Positions 34,709 to 42,879 of a stretch of 64,000 nt of DNA are shown in pieces; the stretch's first letter is position 1, and each line of letters opens with the position of its first letter. The stretch covers positions 1 through 64,000 of the forward strand of contig CADAEJ010000016.1 in assembly GCA_902786965.1 (NCBI GenBank). Reading direction: 5' to 3'. The translations under genes and the position numbers were made by a program. The stretch comes from an uncultured Ruminococcus sp. (GTDB taxonomy: Bacteria > Bacillota > Clostridia > Oscillospirales > Ruminococcaceae). The notes under the pieces were generated by a model that made no database searches, was not told the DNA's origin, and worked only from the letters and a program-made list of their open reading frames with translations.

Positions 34709-36076
34709 ATGAGAATTCTGAAAAGACTTGCGTGCGCCGCAGTAAGCGTGGCTATGGCTGCATCAATGCTCACAGGCTGCGATAACGGCAGATACGTTAT
34801 GAAGTACGGCGATACGGACGTAAATTCGGGAATATACATTTACAATATCGTAAGCGAGCTGCTCAATCAGCAGTATTCGCTGTACTACAAGGGCTCTACG
34901 GGCAGCGTGATGGATGAAAAGGTCGATGGCAAGGAAATGGCTGTTTACCTTGAAGAAAACGCTATGAAAAAGACCAAGGAGTACTGTGCTGTCACCGAAA
35001 AGTTCAAGGAGCTCAAGCTTGAGCTTACCGATGAGGACACAAAGTCGATAGCTTCATCTGCGACAAACGCATACAACGCACAGAAGGATATGTATGAGGA
35101 AATGGGCATCTCCAAGGAGTCTATCAAGCTGATGCTCAAAGAGACAAAGATGAAGGAAAAGCTTTTTGATTACTACTACGGCAGCGAGGGCAAGGAAAAG
35201 CCTTCTGACGAGGATATCGAAAAGTATGTCAACGACAACTACCTGCGTTTCAAGAGCATTACGATAGACAAGAGCACCAAGACCGACGAGGACGAAAAGA
35301 AGAAGGAGAACGAGGAAAAGAAGACTCTTGCAGAGGAGTATCTCAATAAGGCATCGTCTGCATCCTTCTCAAGCTTTGACAGCGTTATCGAGGAATACAA
35401 CAAGTACGTTGAGGAAAAGAACAAGGCAGCATCGGGCAGCGACAGCAGCTCGGGCGCTGACAGCTCATCTTCATCAAGCTCGTCATCGGCTGACAGCTCG
35501 TCTTCCGCAGACAGTTCGTCAACAGCTGACAGTTCATCAACAGCAGACAGCTCGTCAAGCAAGGTCGGCGATACCGACAGCAGCTCGCAGTCCGACAGCA
35601 GCTCGCAGGCAGACAGCAGCTCACAGGCGGACAGCAGCTCGCAGGCAGACAGCGAGCATGACCACGACCATGACAGCAGCGCGGCAGAGGGCAAAACTGC
35701 TCAGAACAAGTATCCTAACGAGTCTATGATAAACTACGCGCTGTATACCGAGGAAACTCTCAAGACCGAGTCGGGCAAGGCACTTGTCAAGATAAAGGAA
35801 ATGTCCGAGGGCAAGGCGGAGCTTTTCGAGAACGAGGACGGCTACCACATCATCATCAAGGGCGATGTAAAGGAAAGAACCAAGGAGTATATCAGCGAGA
35901 ACCACGATAACATCGTCAAGGAAATGTTTGAAAAGACCTTTGACGAAACTATCGCAAAGTGGGCTGAGGAGCTTGATATCAAGGTAGATAACAACTCTAT
36001 AAAGAGATATACCGCTAAAAAGCTGTACAATAAGTACACGGAGTTCACAAACAAGAACAATAAGACCAATCAGTAA
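34709..36076 (+). CDS. PrsA/SurA-like lipoprotein with a Ser-Asp low-complexity linker
   Basis: This 455-residue predicted lipoprotein has signal residues RLACAAVSVAMAASM and a lipobox LTGC (Cys 24). The N-terminal helical chaperone-like half (about 30-210) and a C-terminal half (about 345-440) resemble SurA/PrsA N- and C-domain helices. No parvulin core is evident. Between them lies a long Ser/Asp/Ala/Gln repeat (about 245-325), including HDHDHD just after it, which could bind metal. This linker is encoded by simple repeats and may vary in length. A strong terminator follows. Confidence 0.82.
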   Translation: MRILKRLACAAVSVAMAASMLTGCDNGRYVMKYGDTDVNSGIYIYNIVSELLNQQYSLYYKGSTGSVMDEKVDGKEMAVYLEENAMKKTKEYCAVTEKFKELKLELTDEDTKSIASSATNAYNAQKDMYEEMGISKESIKLMLKETKMKEKLFDYYYGSEGKEKPSDEDIEKYVNDNYLRFKSITIDKSTKTDEDEKKKENEEKKTLAEEYLNKASSASFSSFDSVIEEYNKYVEEKNKAASGSDSSSGADSSSSSSSSSADSSSSADSSSTADSSSTADSSSSKVGDTDSSSQSDSSSQADSSSQADSSSQADSEHDHDHDSSAAEGKTAQNKYPNESMINYALYTEETLKTESGKALVKIKEMSEGKAELFENEDGYHIIIKGDVKERTKEYISENHDNIVKEMFEKTFDETIAKWAEELDIKVDNNSIKRYTAKKLYNKYTEFTNKNNKTNQ

Positions 36077-36082
36077 AACAAA

Positions 36083-36116
36083 AGCCGCAGAGAAAAACCT
36101 CTGCGGCTGTTTTTGT
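36083..36116. terminator. bidirectional intrinsic terminator
   Basis: The 10-bp stem AGCCGCAGAG/CTCTGCGGCT is followed by T residues and separates the convergent lipoprotein and kinase-like genes. Confidence 0.85.
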
Positions 36117-36125
36117 GTGTGAATA

Positions 36126-37202
36126 TCATTTATCCGGGTCAACGCCCTTTGCAAGTATGCAGTATTGCAGGTCGTACCTGCTTGTGATGGGCGCGGCTGT
36201 GTCTATCCTGAAATCCTTTGGAGTGCGGTCGGTGTTTATGGGTATCTTCATTATCATAGCCGTGCTTATCCCGTCACAGACCTTTGCCGAAAGCTCTCCG
36301 CCGAGCGATTCGCAGTATTTAGCGGCGATCGCTATGCCCAGCGATTCCTGTTCGCTGAAGCTGCGGAATGATGAAAACGGCTTTTTGCAGCTTTCAAGCT
36401 CCTGAACGGATACCCTGCCGCCGTTGTCCTCAACGCTGATAGTCAGCATATCGTCCTGCGAGGTGACGGTGAGCTTGCAGGTGCGCTCCTCTGATTCGTT
36501 GTACATATATGCGTTTATAAGCAGATTGCACACCGCCGCACGCAGTCTGTCGGCATTGGTGTAAAGGCATATGCGCGGCTTGATATCACAGCTGAATTTG
36601 CACGAGTGCTTATCGAATATCTCCGAAAGCTCCTGCGCAAGCTCTGTAAGCACCTGCGAAACACATACGGTATCGTTTGTGTAATAGCCGTTGTAGTACT
36701 TTGCAAGCTCGTTCATATTGACCGTGGCAGAAAACGTGCGCAGGATGCGGTATCTTGCCTCCTTGTCAAAGCGCAGGTAGTCAAGGTCGCCGTGTTCTAC
36801 ATACTTCTGCCTGTTTGCATCAAGCATGAAAATAAGCTGGGAAAGCTCGCTGCGTATGTTGCCTAAAAAATTTGATTTGTAGCGCAGATGCGCCGAACGG
36901 TCGGAAAGCAGCTCGATATCGTCACAATCGTAAAATTCGAGCACATAGCCGTCACTTCCGTTTTCGATAGGAAGTATCTCAACAGCGCGCGAAAGACCGA
37001 AACCGCCGTCATACTGCGCGGTAACAGGCGAATCTATCACCTGCGAAGAGCCGCGATCACCGAAATAGTGAAGCTTTGATGCGTCAAATAACGTTTTTTC
37101 GTCCTGCTTGTTGCACCAAAGTACGTTCATCTTGCTGTCCGTGATCATGACCGTTCGTTTGCAGTTTTGCCAGACCGAAATAAGAGCATCTATATTTTTC
37201 AT
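36126..37202 (-). CDS. PAS-GHKL kinase-like protein without a canonical phospho-acceptor His
   Basis: This 358-residue cytoplasmic protein has an N-terminal PAS-like domain (VWQNCKRTVMITDSKMNVLW) and a DHp-like helix. The usual ISHELR motif reads FLGNIRSELSQL, so the His position is Ser. The GHKL ATPase domain is diverged: an N-box-like INAYMYNE, VEDNGGRV for the G1 box, and SLGIAIAAKYCESLGG for the ATP-lid/G2 region. No membrane segment is present. ATG 37202 is preceded by GGGGGG. It may bind ATP yet not autophosphorylate. No response regulator is next to it. Confidence 0.8.
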   Translation of the reverse strand: MKNIDALISVWQNCKRTVMITDSKMNVLWCNKQDEKTLFDASKLHYFGDRGSSQVIDSPVTAQYDGGFGLSRAVEILPIENGSDGYVLEFYDCDDIELLSDRSAHLRYKSNFLGNIRSELSQLIFMLDANRQKYVEHGDLDYLRFDKEARYRILRTFSATVNMNELAKYYNGYYTNDTVCVSQVLTELAQELSEIFDKHSCKFSCDIKPRICLYTNADRLRAAVCNLLINAYMYNESEERTCKLTVTSQDDMLTISVEDNGGRVSVQELESCKKPFSSFRSFSEQESLGIAIAAKYCESLGGELSAKVCDGISTAMIMKIPINTDRTPKDFRIDTAAPITSRYDLQYCILAKGVDPDK

Positions 37203-37356
37203 CAGAACCCCCCTTATCAAAATATACATCCAAATATGTTCCTTTTACATATTATACCCGTTTTTGCGCTCTGTGTCAACACAAATGTATAGATCTGCCT
37301 AAATGTGTCAATGCGCATAAGGTCACAAAAAGTTATTATAAATTTCAGAAAAACGC

Positions 37357-37385
37357 TTGCAATGTTAAGCGAAATGTAGTATAAT
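37357..37385 (+). promoter_or_regulatory. gapA promoter
   Basis: TTGCAA (37357-37362) and TATAAT (37380-37385) are 17 nt apart. AGGAGG (37402-37407) lies about 11 bases before ATG 37419. Confidence 0.8.
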
Positions 37386-37418
37386 AATAAAAGAATTTTA
37401 TTAGGAGGTATAACAATT

Positions 37419-38456
37419 ATGGCAGTTAAAGTTGCAATCAATGGTTTTGGACGTATCGGACGTCTGGCATTCAGACAGATGTTCGGCGCAGAGGGCTATG
37501 ATGTTGTTGCTATCAACGACCTTACCAAGCCTTCCATGCTCGCAAATCTTCTCAAGTACGACACCGCACAGGGTGGCTACTGCGGCAAGATAGGTGAGAA
37601 CGTTCATACTGTTACAGCTGATGATGAGGCTAACACCATCACAGTTGACGGCAAGACACTTACTATCTACAAAGAGGCTGACGCTAACAATCTTCCTTGG
37701 GGCAAGATCGGCGTTGACGTAGTTCTTGAGTGCACAGGTTTCTACTGCTCAAAGGAGAAGTCCATGGCACACATCAACGCAGGCGCTAAGAAGGTAGTTA
37801 TTTCCGCACCTGCAGGCAAGGATCTCAAGACTATCGTATTCTCTGTAAACGAGAAGACACTTACAAGCGAGGATCAGATCATTTCTGCTGCATCGTGCAC
37901 AACAAACTGTCTTGCACCTATGGCAGATACACTTAACAAGTATGCTCCTATCCAGAGCGGTATCATGAGCACTATCCACGCTTACACAGGCGATCAGATG
38001 ATCCTTGACGGTCCTCACAGAAAGGGCGACCTGAGAAGAGCAAGAGCAGGTGCTGCAAACATCGTTCCTAACTCCACAGGTGCTGCAAAGGCTATCGGAC
38101 TTGTTATCCCAGAGCTCAACGGCAAGCTTATCGGTTCTGCACAGAGAGTTCCTGTTCCAACAGGTTCTACAACTATCCTTACAGCTGTTGTTAAGGGCAA
38201 GGACGTTACAGCAGAGGGCATCAACGCTGCTATGAAGGCTGCTGCTTCCGAGTCATTCGGCTACAACGAGGATCCTATCGTATCTTCTGACGTTATCGGC
38301 ATGAAGTTCGGCTCACTGTTTGATGCCACACAGACAATGGTTAGCCAGATCGCTGATGATCTCTACGAGGTACAGGTTGTTTCCTGGTACGACAACGAGA
38401 ACAGCTACACAAGCCAGATGGTTAGAACTATCAAGTACTTCGCTGAGAACTGCTAA
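37419..38456 (+). CDS. gapA: type I glyceraldehyde-3-phosphate dehydrogenase
   Basis: GAPDH oxidises glyceraldehyde 3-phosphate with NAD and phosphate in glycolysis. The 345 residues have the Rossmann motif [15 protein letters not shown] and the catalytic [10 protein letters not shown] with Cys in the S-C-T-T-N-C core. The active-site His lies in IHAYTGDQ, and the C-terminal [11 protein letters not shown] is also typical. It is a stand-alone gene in this window. Codon choice differs slightly from neighbours, with many C- and T-ending codons expected of a highly expressed gene (impression only). A strong terminator follows. Confidence 0.98.
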   Translation: MAVKVAINGFGRIGRLAFRQMFGAEGYDVVAINDLTKPSMLANLLKYDTAQGGYCGKIGENVHTVTADDEANTITVDGKTLTIYKEADANNLPWGKIGVDVVLECTGFYCSKEKSMAHINAGAKKVVISAPAGKDLKTIVFSVNEKTLTSEDQIISAASCTTNCLAPMADTLNKYAPIQSGIMSTIHAYTGDQMILDGPHRKGDLRRARAGAANIVPNSTGAAKAIGLVIPELNGKLIGSAQRVPVPTGSTTILTAVVKGKDVTAEGINAAMKAAASESFGYNEDPIVSSDVIGMKFGSLFDATQTMVSQIADDLYEVQVVSWYDNENSYTSQMVRTIKYFAENC

Positions 38457-38477
38457 TAGTTTACCAACAAAAAAATC

Positions 38478-38509
38478 AAGCTCCCGAGTTATTCGGGAGC
38501 TTTTTTTGT
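38478..38509. terminator. intrinsic terminator after gapA
   Basis: AAGCTCCCGA/TCGGGAGCTT with a 5- or 6-nt loop is followed by seven T. It is also usable for the convergent zinc-ribbon gene. Confidence 0.88.
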
Positions 38510-38519
38510 GTGGCTGCTG

Positions 38520-38912
38520 TTACTTCAGCTTTTCGCCGCAGGCGTTGCAGAATCTCGCTTCGATCGGATTAGTCATGCCGCAGGTCTGGCATCTCACGCC
38601 CTGCATCTGATCAGGCATAGGCTGATTCGGCATACCGTAAGGCGCATTCGGCGGGTACGGCGGCTGCATCGGCTGTCCGTACTGCGGAGCAGAGGCGATG
38701 TCATTGCGTGGTATAATGATGCAGATGAAAAGGGCGATTATGTGTAAAAAGAATCCTAAAACAAGCCATATGTAAGGGTCGTAGCCTTTTCTCTTCATTA
38801 TGACCATGCAAAGAATCGGGGAGAGCACGGCCAAAATGAGTAAAAATGGGAGCAGCGTAAAGAACAGTCCCAGATGTCTGAGTTCTTCAGCAACAAATAT
38901 ATTTGAACCCAT
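38520..38912 (-). CDS. zinc-ribbon membrane protein 1 of the array
   Basis: This 130-residue protein has TM segments near residues 15-35 and 44-66 around the module MKRKGYDPYIWLVLGFFLH. A Pro/Tyr/Gln linker (YGQPMQPPYPPNAPYGMP) and a C-terminal zinc ribbon (VRCQTCGMTNPIEARFCNACGEKL, two CxxC knuckles) follow. The linker and ribbon closely resemble those of the protein ending at 40339. Family name and role are unknown. ATG 38912 follows AAAGGAG. It is the last gene of a five-gene array. Confidence 0.8.
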   Translation of the reverse strand: MGSNIFVAEELRHLGLFFTLLPFLLILAVLSPILCMVIMKRKGYDPYIWLVLGFFLHIIALFICIIIPRNDIASAPQYGQPMQPPYPPNAPYGMPNQPMPDQMQGVRCQTCGMTNPIEARFCNACGEKLK

Positions 38913-38935
38913 AATGAATCTCCTTTGTTATGGTT

Positions 38936-39352
38936 TCAGAATAGTCTTTTTCCGCACTGGATACAGGTCCTGGCATCGGGCGGATTTACAATATCGCAAT
39001 CGGTGCAGCGTACTCCGATCGCCATTGCTTCGGGTGTCAGTTTGAAATCAGCCGTGTCGGCAGCTTGCTCGGGTGCGGTCTGCACGGGTTTTGCTCTGTT
39101 TTTGAGCAGAAGGCAGACGAGAGTTGCGATGCAGGTGAAAAACAGACCGAAAATAAACCAGCCGTTTGAATTGGTATAGCCTTTTTTCAGGGCTATGTCC
39201 CTGCACCGAACGGCATTGCCGTAAAATATGATGACGATGCAGCCGATGATAGCCAGTGCCCCTGCTATGTAAGCAATTATCATAAATAAAATAAACGGGA
39301 AAAAGAGCGTATCCAGACCTGACATGTCATCGCCGAATATTGTAATGAACAT
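38936..39352 (-). CDS. zinc-ribbon membrane protein 2
   Basis: This 138-residue array member lacks the Pro-rich linker. The N-terminus MFITIFGDDMSGLDTLFFP resembles MFLTIFGSDSSGYD of array member 4. Two TM segments flank the shared KKGYTNSNGWFIFGLFFTC element, then a charged linker and a ribbon GVRCTDCDIVNPPDARTCIQCG. ATG 39352 has AGGAGATG upstream. Upstream frame residues are not used. Cys pairs should bind one zinc. Confidence 0.8.
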   Translation of the reverse strand: MFITIFGDDMSGLDTLFFPFILFMIIAYIAGALAIIGCIVIIFYGNAVRCRDIALKKGYTNSNGWFIFGLFFTCIATLVCLLLKNRAKPVQTAPEQAADTADFKLTPEAMAIGVRCTDCDIVNPPDARTCIQCGKRLF

Positions 39353-39375
39353 AGTATCATCTCCTGACAAAAGTA

Positions 39376-39726
39376 TCAATCCATCCTGCTGCCGCAAAAA
39401 CGGCAATATATAGTGCCCGGTTCGTTCGGCTGACCGCAGCGGCGGCAGTGGATGCCCTGCGGATCGGGCATTGACATAACGGGCTGTCTGGTCTTGTCAG
39501 CTGAAAATCTGCACAGCATTATGCCGAAAACATTCAGAAACAGACCGACCCTATACCATTGTTTCAGGTCGTCATAGCCTTTTTTCTGCATTATATTTTT
39601 GCAGATGCTTGCTGTGAAAAAGCATGATTCAAAATATGCCAGGGGTAGTATCAGCCAGCACCATTCGTAAAAGAAATTGAACAGCGGTGAGGTGGCTTTG
39701 ATTATTTGATCCAGAAAGTCAGACAT
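39376..39726 (-). CDS. zinc-ribbon membrane protein 3
   Basis: This 116-residue member has an N-terminal amphipathic start (MSDFLDQIIKATSPLFNFF), two TM segments around MQKKGYDDLKQWYRVGLFLN, and a short linker. It ends in the ribbon GIHCRRCGQPNEPGTIYCRFCGSRMD. AAGGAGAAAAACA precedes ATG 39726. Function unknown. It stands 11 bases from the preceding array gene. Confidence 0.8.
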   Translation of the reverse strand: MSDFLDQIIKATSPLFNFFYEWCWLILPLAYFESCFFTASICKNIMQKKGYDDLKQWYRVGLFLNVFGIMLCRFSADKTRQPVMSMPDPQGIHCRRCGQPNEPGTIYCRFCGSRMD

Positions 39727-39737
39727 TGTTTTTCTCC

Positions 39738-40214
39738 TTAGTTTAATTTGCAGCCGCACTTGATGCAGTACTGCGAGCTGTTTGGTGTAAGCTCAAGGCA
39801 ATGAGGGCAGCGGACTGCGTTTTGCTCGTTGAGGATCGGCGGCTGATATGACTGGTCATATGGCGGCTGATATTGTTGGTCATATGGCGGCTGATATGGC
39901 TGACCGTAGGGCTGGTAAGGCTGATTCTGATACGGCGGTTGATACGGCTGTCCGTATGGTTCGTATGGCGGCTGATAGTGCGTTTCCGCTTTATTAAAGG
40001 GCTTTAAGGCGCAGATAAGCATTCCTATAATGCTAAAGAGAAATCCTAAAAAGAATCCCGTTGAGCCGTCGTACCCTTTGGTTTTCATTAAGGTTCTGCA
40101 ATATAAGCCAATGGGAAAAGAAATCAGAAAATAAATCCCTAATATGGGAGCGATAAGTATATAGGATATAATGTCATAGCCGGAAGAATCACTACCGAAT
40201 ATTGTAAGAAACAT
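39738..40214 (-). CDS. zinc-ribbon membrane protein 4 with a long PYQPPY linker
   Basis: This 158-residue member has TM segments near residues 14-37 and 45-66 around MKTKGYDGSTGFFLGFLFS. An extended repeated Pro/Tyr/Gln linker follows (PPYEPYGQPYQPPY and further copies), then the ribbon AVRCPHCLELTPNSSQYCIKCG. The linker is built from a 5-7 residue unit repeated many times in DNA as well (ggctgatatggc-type units), so it may vary in length. ATG 40214 follows AAAGGAGAC. Confidence 0.8.
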   Translation of the reverse strand: MFLTIFGSDSSGYDIISYILIAPILGIYFLISFPIGLYCRTLMKTKGYDGSTGFFLGFLFSIIGMLICALKPFNKAETHYQPPYEPYGQPYQPPYQNQPYQPYGQPYQPPYDQQYQPPYDQSYQPPILNEQNAVRCPHCLELTPNSSQYCIKCGCKLN

Positions 40215-40299
40215 AACAACGTCTCCTTTGATTACAAAAGGTTCCACGAACAGAAATAATTGCCTATGAACTGTGTAATATATTTTACTATAATGAAAA

Positions 40300-40330
40300 C
40301 AAAAAGTCAAGCCCTCACACGAGGGCTTGA
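40300..40330 (-). terminator. intrinsic terminator after zinc-ribbon gene 5
   Basis: On the minus strand, the perfect 10-bp stem TCAAGCCCTC/GAGGGCTTGA with a 4-nt loop is followed by a T run at 40300-40306. It separates the gene at 40339-40800 from the four that follow. Confidence 0.8.
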
Positions 40331-40338
40331 CTTGAAGA

Positions 40339-40800
40339 TCATACCATTTTGTTTCCGCAGCCCGAGCAGAAAATCGCACCGGGAGGGTTCATCATGCCGC
40401 AGGTCTGGCATCTCACACCCTGCATCTGATCAGGCATAGGCTGACCCGGCATACCGTAAGGCGCGTTCGGCGGGTACGGCGGCTGCATCGGCTGACCGTA
40501 CTGATACGGCTGATTTGGGTACGGCGGCTGCATTGGCTGACCGTATGGATTTGCGTAAGGGTTGCCGTAAGGGTTGCCGTTTTGGAAAGGCTGATTTTTG
40601 AGGTCGGGACGGGTGATAGCGATCACAAGACCGATAATGCCGAGGAAGAAACCGCAGCAGAACCACGTTCCGAGATTCTGATAGCCCTTGCCTTTCATAA
40701 TATAGCGCACCACAAAGCCCCAGACAGTTGCGGCAATAGCAACACCGATAATTGCACCGACCACAACGGCGTTTTTTTGTTCAGTAGTTATGTAATACAT
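40339..40800 (-). CDS. zinc-ribbon membrane protein 5
   Basis: This 153-residue member has the same plan: a first TM (VVVGAIIGVAIAATVWGFVV), the GKGYQNLGTWFCCGFFLG module with a second TM, a Pro/Tyr/Asn/Gln linker and a C-terminal ribbon VRCQTCGMMNPPGAIFCSGCG. The N-terminal ATG at 40815 lacks a good ribosome site. The ATG at 40800, nine bases after GGGGGTG, is preferred. It is nearly identical over the linker and ribbon to member 1. Confidence 0.8.
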   Translation of the reverse strand: MYYITTEQKNAVVVGAIIGVAIAATVWGFVVRYIMKGKGYQNLGTWFCCGFFLGIIGLVIAITRPDLKNQPFQNGNPYGNPYANPYGQPMQPPYPNQPYQYGQPMQPPYPPNAPYGMPGQPMPDQMQGVRCQTCGMMNPPGAIFCSGCGNKMV

Positions 40801-40959
40801 AAGCAGCACCCCCATTAGTTTTCAAGCTTATTCTACTATATTCACAATAAAATGTCAAGCATATGCTTGCAGGAGGATAAAACGCAACAGGTGAAAAAAC
40901 AACGCCGTCAATGTTAGTTGATGGCGTTGAAATATTATGTAACTAAATATACAAGCAAG

Positions 40960-41358
40960 TCAAAGATTATTGAGAAAATCATTCCAGAAGAATTGATTAT
41001 ATGCAATAAATATAATGCACATTAGTATTGAAATAATAGGAAGGACATAATTCTGAAAAGTTGATGCCGCAGGTTTCTTTTTCACCATTGCGACAAGACC
41101 CAAAGCTGTACCAACCGCGCCGACAATAAGTATCAGGCTACGCTGAATCATAGGAATAAAAAGCATAACAATCGCACATAAAAAAGAGAACAACGCGAAT
41201 AGGTTTATATTATCTCCTGATTGCCTTGATTTTTCTTTTTCAGGGGTTGACATATTATTATTGTTATTATCGTTACTGAGAGTTTGTTCTGCTCCGCACA
41301 TCTTACAAATCTTCTCCCTATCGCCTACTCGTGAGCCACAGTTTCTACAAAATGCCAT
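40960..41358 (-). CDS. zinc-ribbon membrane protein 6, ribbon at the N-terminus
   Basis: This 132-residue protein reverses the order: an N-terminal zinc ribbon (FCRNCGSRVGDREKICKMCGAEQ) is followed by a Ser/Asn/Glu linker and three to four TM helices. It therefore resembles a split or rearranged version of the array members. ATG 41358 is preceded by GGAGGTC. Its promoter holds two inverted repeats of TTAGCG, and the divergent XRE gene may control it. Function unknown. Confidence 0.82.
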   Translation of the reverse strand: MAFCRNCGSRVGDREKICKMCGAEQTLSNDNNNNNMSTPEKEKSRQSGDNINLFALFSFLCAIVMLFIPMIQRSLILIVGAVGTALGLVAMVKKKPAASTFQNYVLPIISILMCIIFIAYNQFFWNDFLNNL

Positions 41359-41378
41359 ATACAGACCTCCGTTTCCTA

Positions 41379-41440
41379 TTAGCGACTAATTCGCTAAAAC
41401 TTTACAACTATATTTTAGCGGAATTTTCGCTAAAAGTCAA
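41379..41440 (-). promoter_or_regulatory. promoter with two TTAGCG palindromes
   Basis: On the minus strand TTGACT (41435-41440) and TAAAAT (41412-41417) are 17 nt apart. The spacer holds TTAGCGAAAATT (41422-41433), part of the inverted repeat TTTTAGCG-N7-CGCTAAAA (41413-41435). A second repeat, TTAGCGA-N5-TCGCTAA, lies at 41379-41397 in the leader. The same 12-mer occupies the same position in the amylase promoter at 42804-42815. Confidence 0.75.
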
Positions 41441-41527
41441 GTAGGTTTAACAAAATACTATATAATATTCTTGACGAATTTTCCAATAATGATTTGTAGA
41501 AAATGCCAAAGGAGATCAAGGATTATT

Positions 41528-41740
41528 ATGTACAAACGTATCCGTGACCTGCGCGAAGATGCTGATATGACGCAGGTGCAGATAGCAAAGATACTCAATT
41601 GCTCGCAGCGTGTTTACAGTAACTACGAGCGCGGCGATATTGATATCCCCACAGAGATACTTATCAAGCTTGCAAATTTTCACGATGTTTCGGTTGACTA
41701 CATTCTTGGGCGCACAAACAAAAGAGAACTCAATAAATAG
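41528..41740 (+). CDS. XRE/Cro-family helix-turn-helix regulator
   Basis: This 70-residue protein is a single XRE domain. It reads IRDLREDADMTQVQIAKILNCSQRVYSNYERGDIDIP, then LIKLANFHDVSVDYILGRT, matching the five-helix Cro/CI fold. It has no extra ligand domain. ATG 41528 follows AAAGGAGAT. Divergent placement and the flanking TTAGCG palindromes make it a candidate regulator of the zinc-ribbon gene and of the GH13 gene. This is inference. Confidence 0.92.
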   Translation: MYKRIRDLREDADMTQVQIAKILNCSQRVYSNYERGDIDIPTEILIKLANFHDVSVDYILGRTNKRELNK

Positions 41741-41780
41741 GCTGCAACGCGTTATGTTACACGTTTTGCAGTCTTTTTTT
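41739..41780 (+). terminator. intrinsic terminator after the XRE gene
   Basis: The arms AGGCTGCAACG and CGTTTTGCAGTCT pair imperfectly with G:T pairs and are followed by seven T. Confidence 0.65.
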
Positions 41781-41883
41781 GTTTTAACACCCACAGCAGC
41801 GCAGGCATAGATTGTAGTATGCAGGTGTGGGATACTGTCTGAAAAACTGTACACCTGCAAAACTATCTGAAAGGGCTGCTTTG

Positions 41884-42669
41884 ATGAACGGTTTTATTTA
41901 CGCACTCGGCGGTACGGGCTTTACATTCGCTATGACGGTGCTGGGCGCGGGTGTTGTGTTTTTCTTCAGATCTGATTCGCACTCTGACAAGGCGCAAAGT
42001 GCGTTTCTCGGGTTTGCATCGGGGGTGATGATAGCTGCATCGGTGTGGTCGCTGCTTATCCCCGCAATAGAGGAGGCCGAAAGGCTTGGAAGAGTCGGCT
42101 GGGTGCCTGCTGCATTCGGCTTTATGCTGGGTGTGCTGTTCCTTATGGCGCTTGACAGGCTGCTGCCGTATTTTCACCCCGAACCCGACAGGGAAGAGGG
42201 CGTTAAGCGCGGTCTGAAGCGCACATCAATGCTTATTTTTGCGATAACTCTGCACAACATTCCCGAGGGTATGGCGGTAGGACTTGCGTTTGCACTTGCT
42301 GCAAAAAACGAGAGCAGCGTGCTGCTTGCATCGGCAGTCGCGCTCGCGGTCGGAATGGGTATACAGAACTTTCCCGAGGGTGCGGCGATAGCTCTGCCTA
42401 TCCGCCAGTCGGGACGCTCGCGCAAAAGAGCTTTTCTGTGCGGCGCGGCATCGGGCGTTGTCGAGCCTGTTTTCGGACTTGTGACGGTGCTTATCGCAGG
42501 TACGGTGCAGGTGCTTTTGCCGTGGCTGCTTGCTTTCGCGGCGGGCGCGATGCTGTACGTTGTGGTCGAGGAGCTTATCCCCGAGGCGCACCTTGGGAAC
42601 TCGCACATCGGGACGCTCGGCGTGATGATAGGCTTTATCATTATGATGACGCTTGATGTTGCTCTCTGA
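41884..42669 (+). CDS. ZIP-family divalent metal transporter
   Basis: This 261-residue membrane protein belongs to the ZIP family, which imports zinc, iron or manganese. The two conserved metal-path motifs are present, ITLHNIPEGMAVG (TM4) and IQNFPEGAAIALP (TM5), with about eight TM helices. The intracellular loop after TM3 has only a modest His content (YFHPEPDREE). ATG 41884 is chosen over an upstream frame start because GAAAGG lies close by. The gene shows no operon partner, and the metal cannot be told from sequence. Confidence 0.93.
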   Translation: MNGFIYALGGTGFTFAMTVLGAGVVFFFRSDSHSDKAQSAFLGFASGVMIAASVWSLLIPAIEEAERLGRVGWVPAAFGFMLGVLFLMALDRLLPYFHPEPDREEGVKRGLKRTSMLIFAITLHNIPEGMAVGLAFALAAKNESSVLLASAVALAVGMGIQNFPEGAAIALPIRQSGRSRKRAFLCGAASGVVEPVFGLVTVLIAGTVQVLLPWLLAFAAGAMLYVVVEELIPEAHLGNSHIGTLGVMIGFIIMMTLDVAL

Positions 42670-42795
42670 AAGAGATGTCCAAAACGAGAGTCGGGAGATA
42701 GTCTGACAGCATTGATAACAAAAGCACGCGGACACGGATTGACAAAACTGTGCACAATGCACAAAAATCTTTGCAAATATAATGTGAATTATCTA

Positions 42796-42824
42796 TTGAT
42801 AAATTAGCGAAAATTTGTTATAAT
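42796..42824 (+). promoter_or_regulatory. GH13 promoter carrying the TTAGCG operator
   Basis: TTGATA (42796-42801) and TATAAT (42819-42824) are 17 nt apart. The spacer has TTAGCGAAAATT (42804-42815), identical in sequence, orientation relative to the promoter, and position to the zinc-ribbon gene 6 promoter (one base different in offset). A TTGACA-containing candidate lies just upstream. Confidence 0.7.
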
Positions 42825-42879
42825 GTATAAGGCGGACTATGCGAATAATTTTATCCGCCGCGAAAGGATGTTAATAATT

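Noticed and set aside
35239..35694. Minus-strand frame of Leu/Ser repeats
   Set aside because: It is the reverse of the Ser/Asp-rich linker DNA of the lipoprotein and has no independent support.
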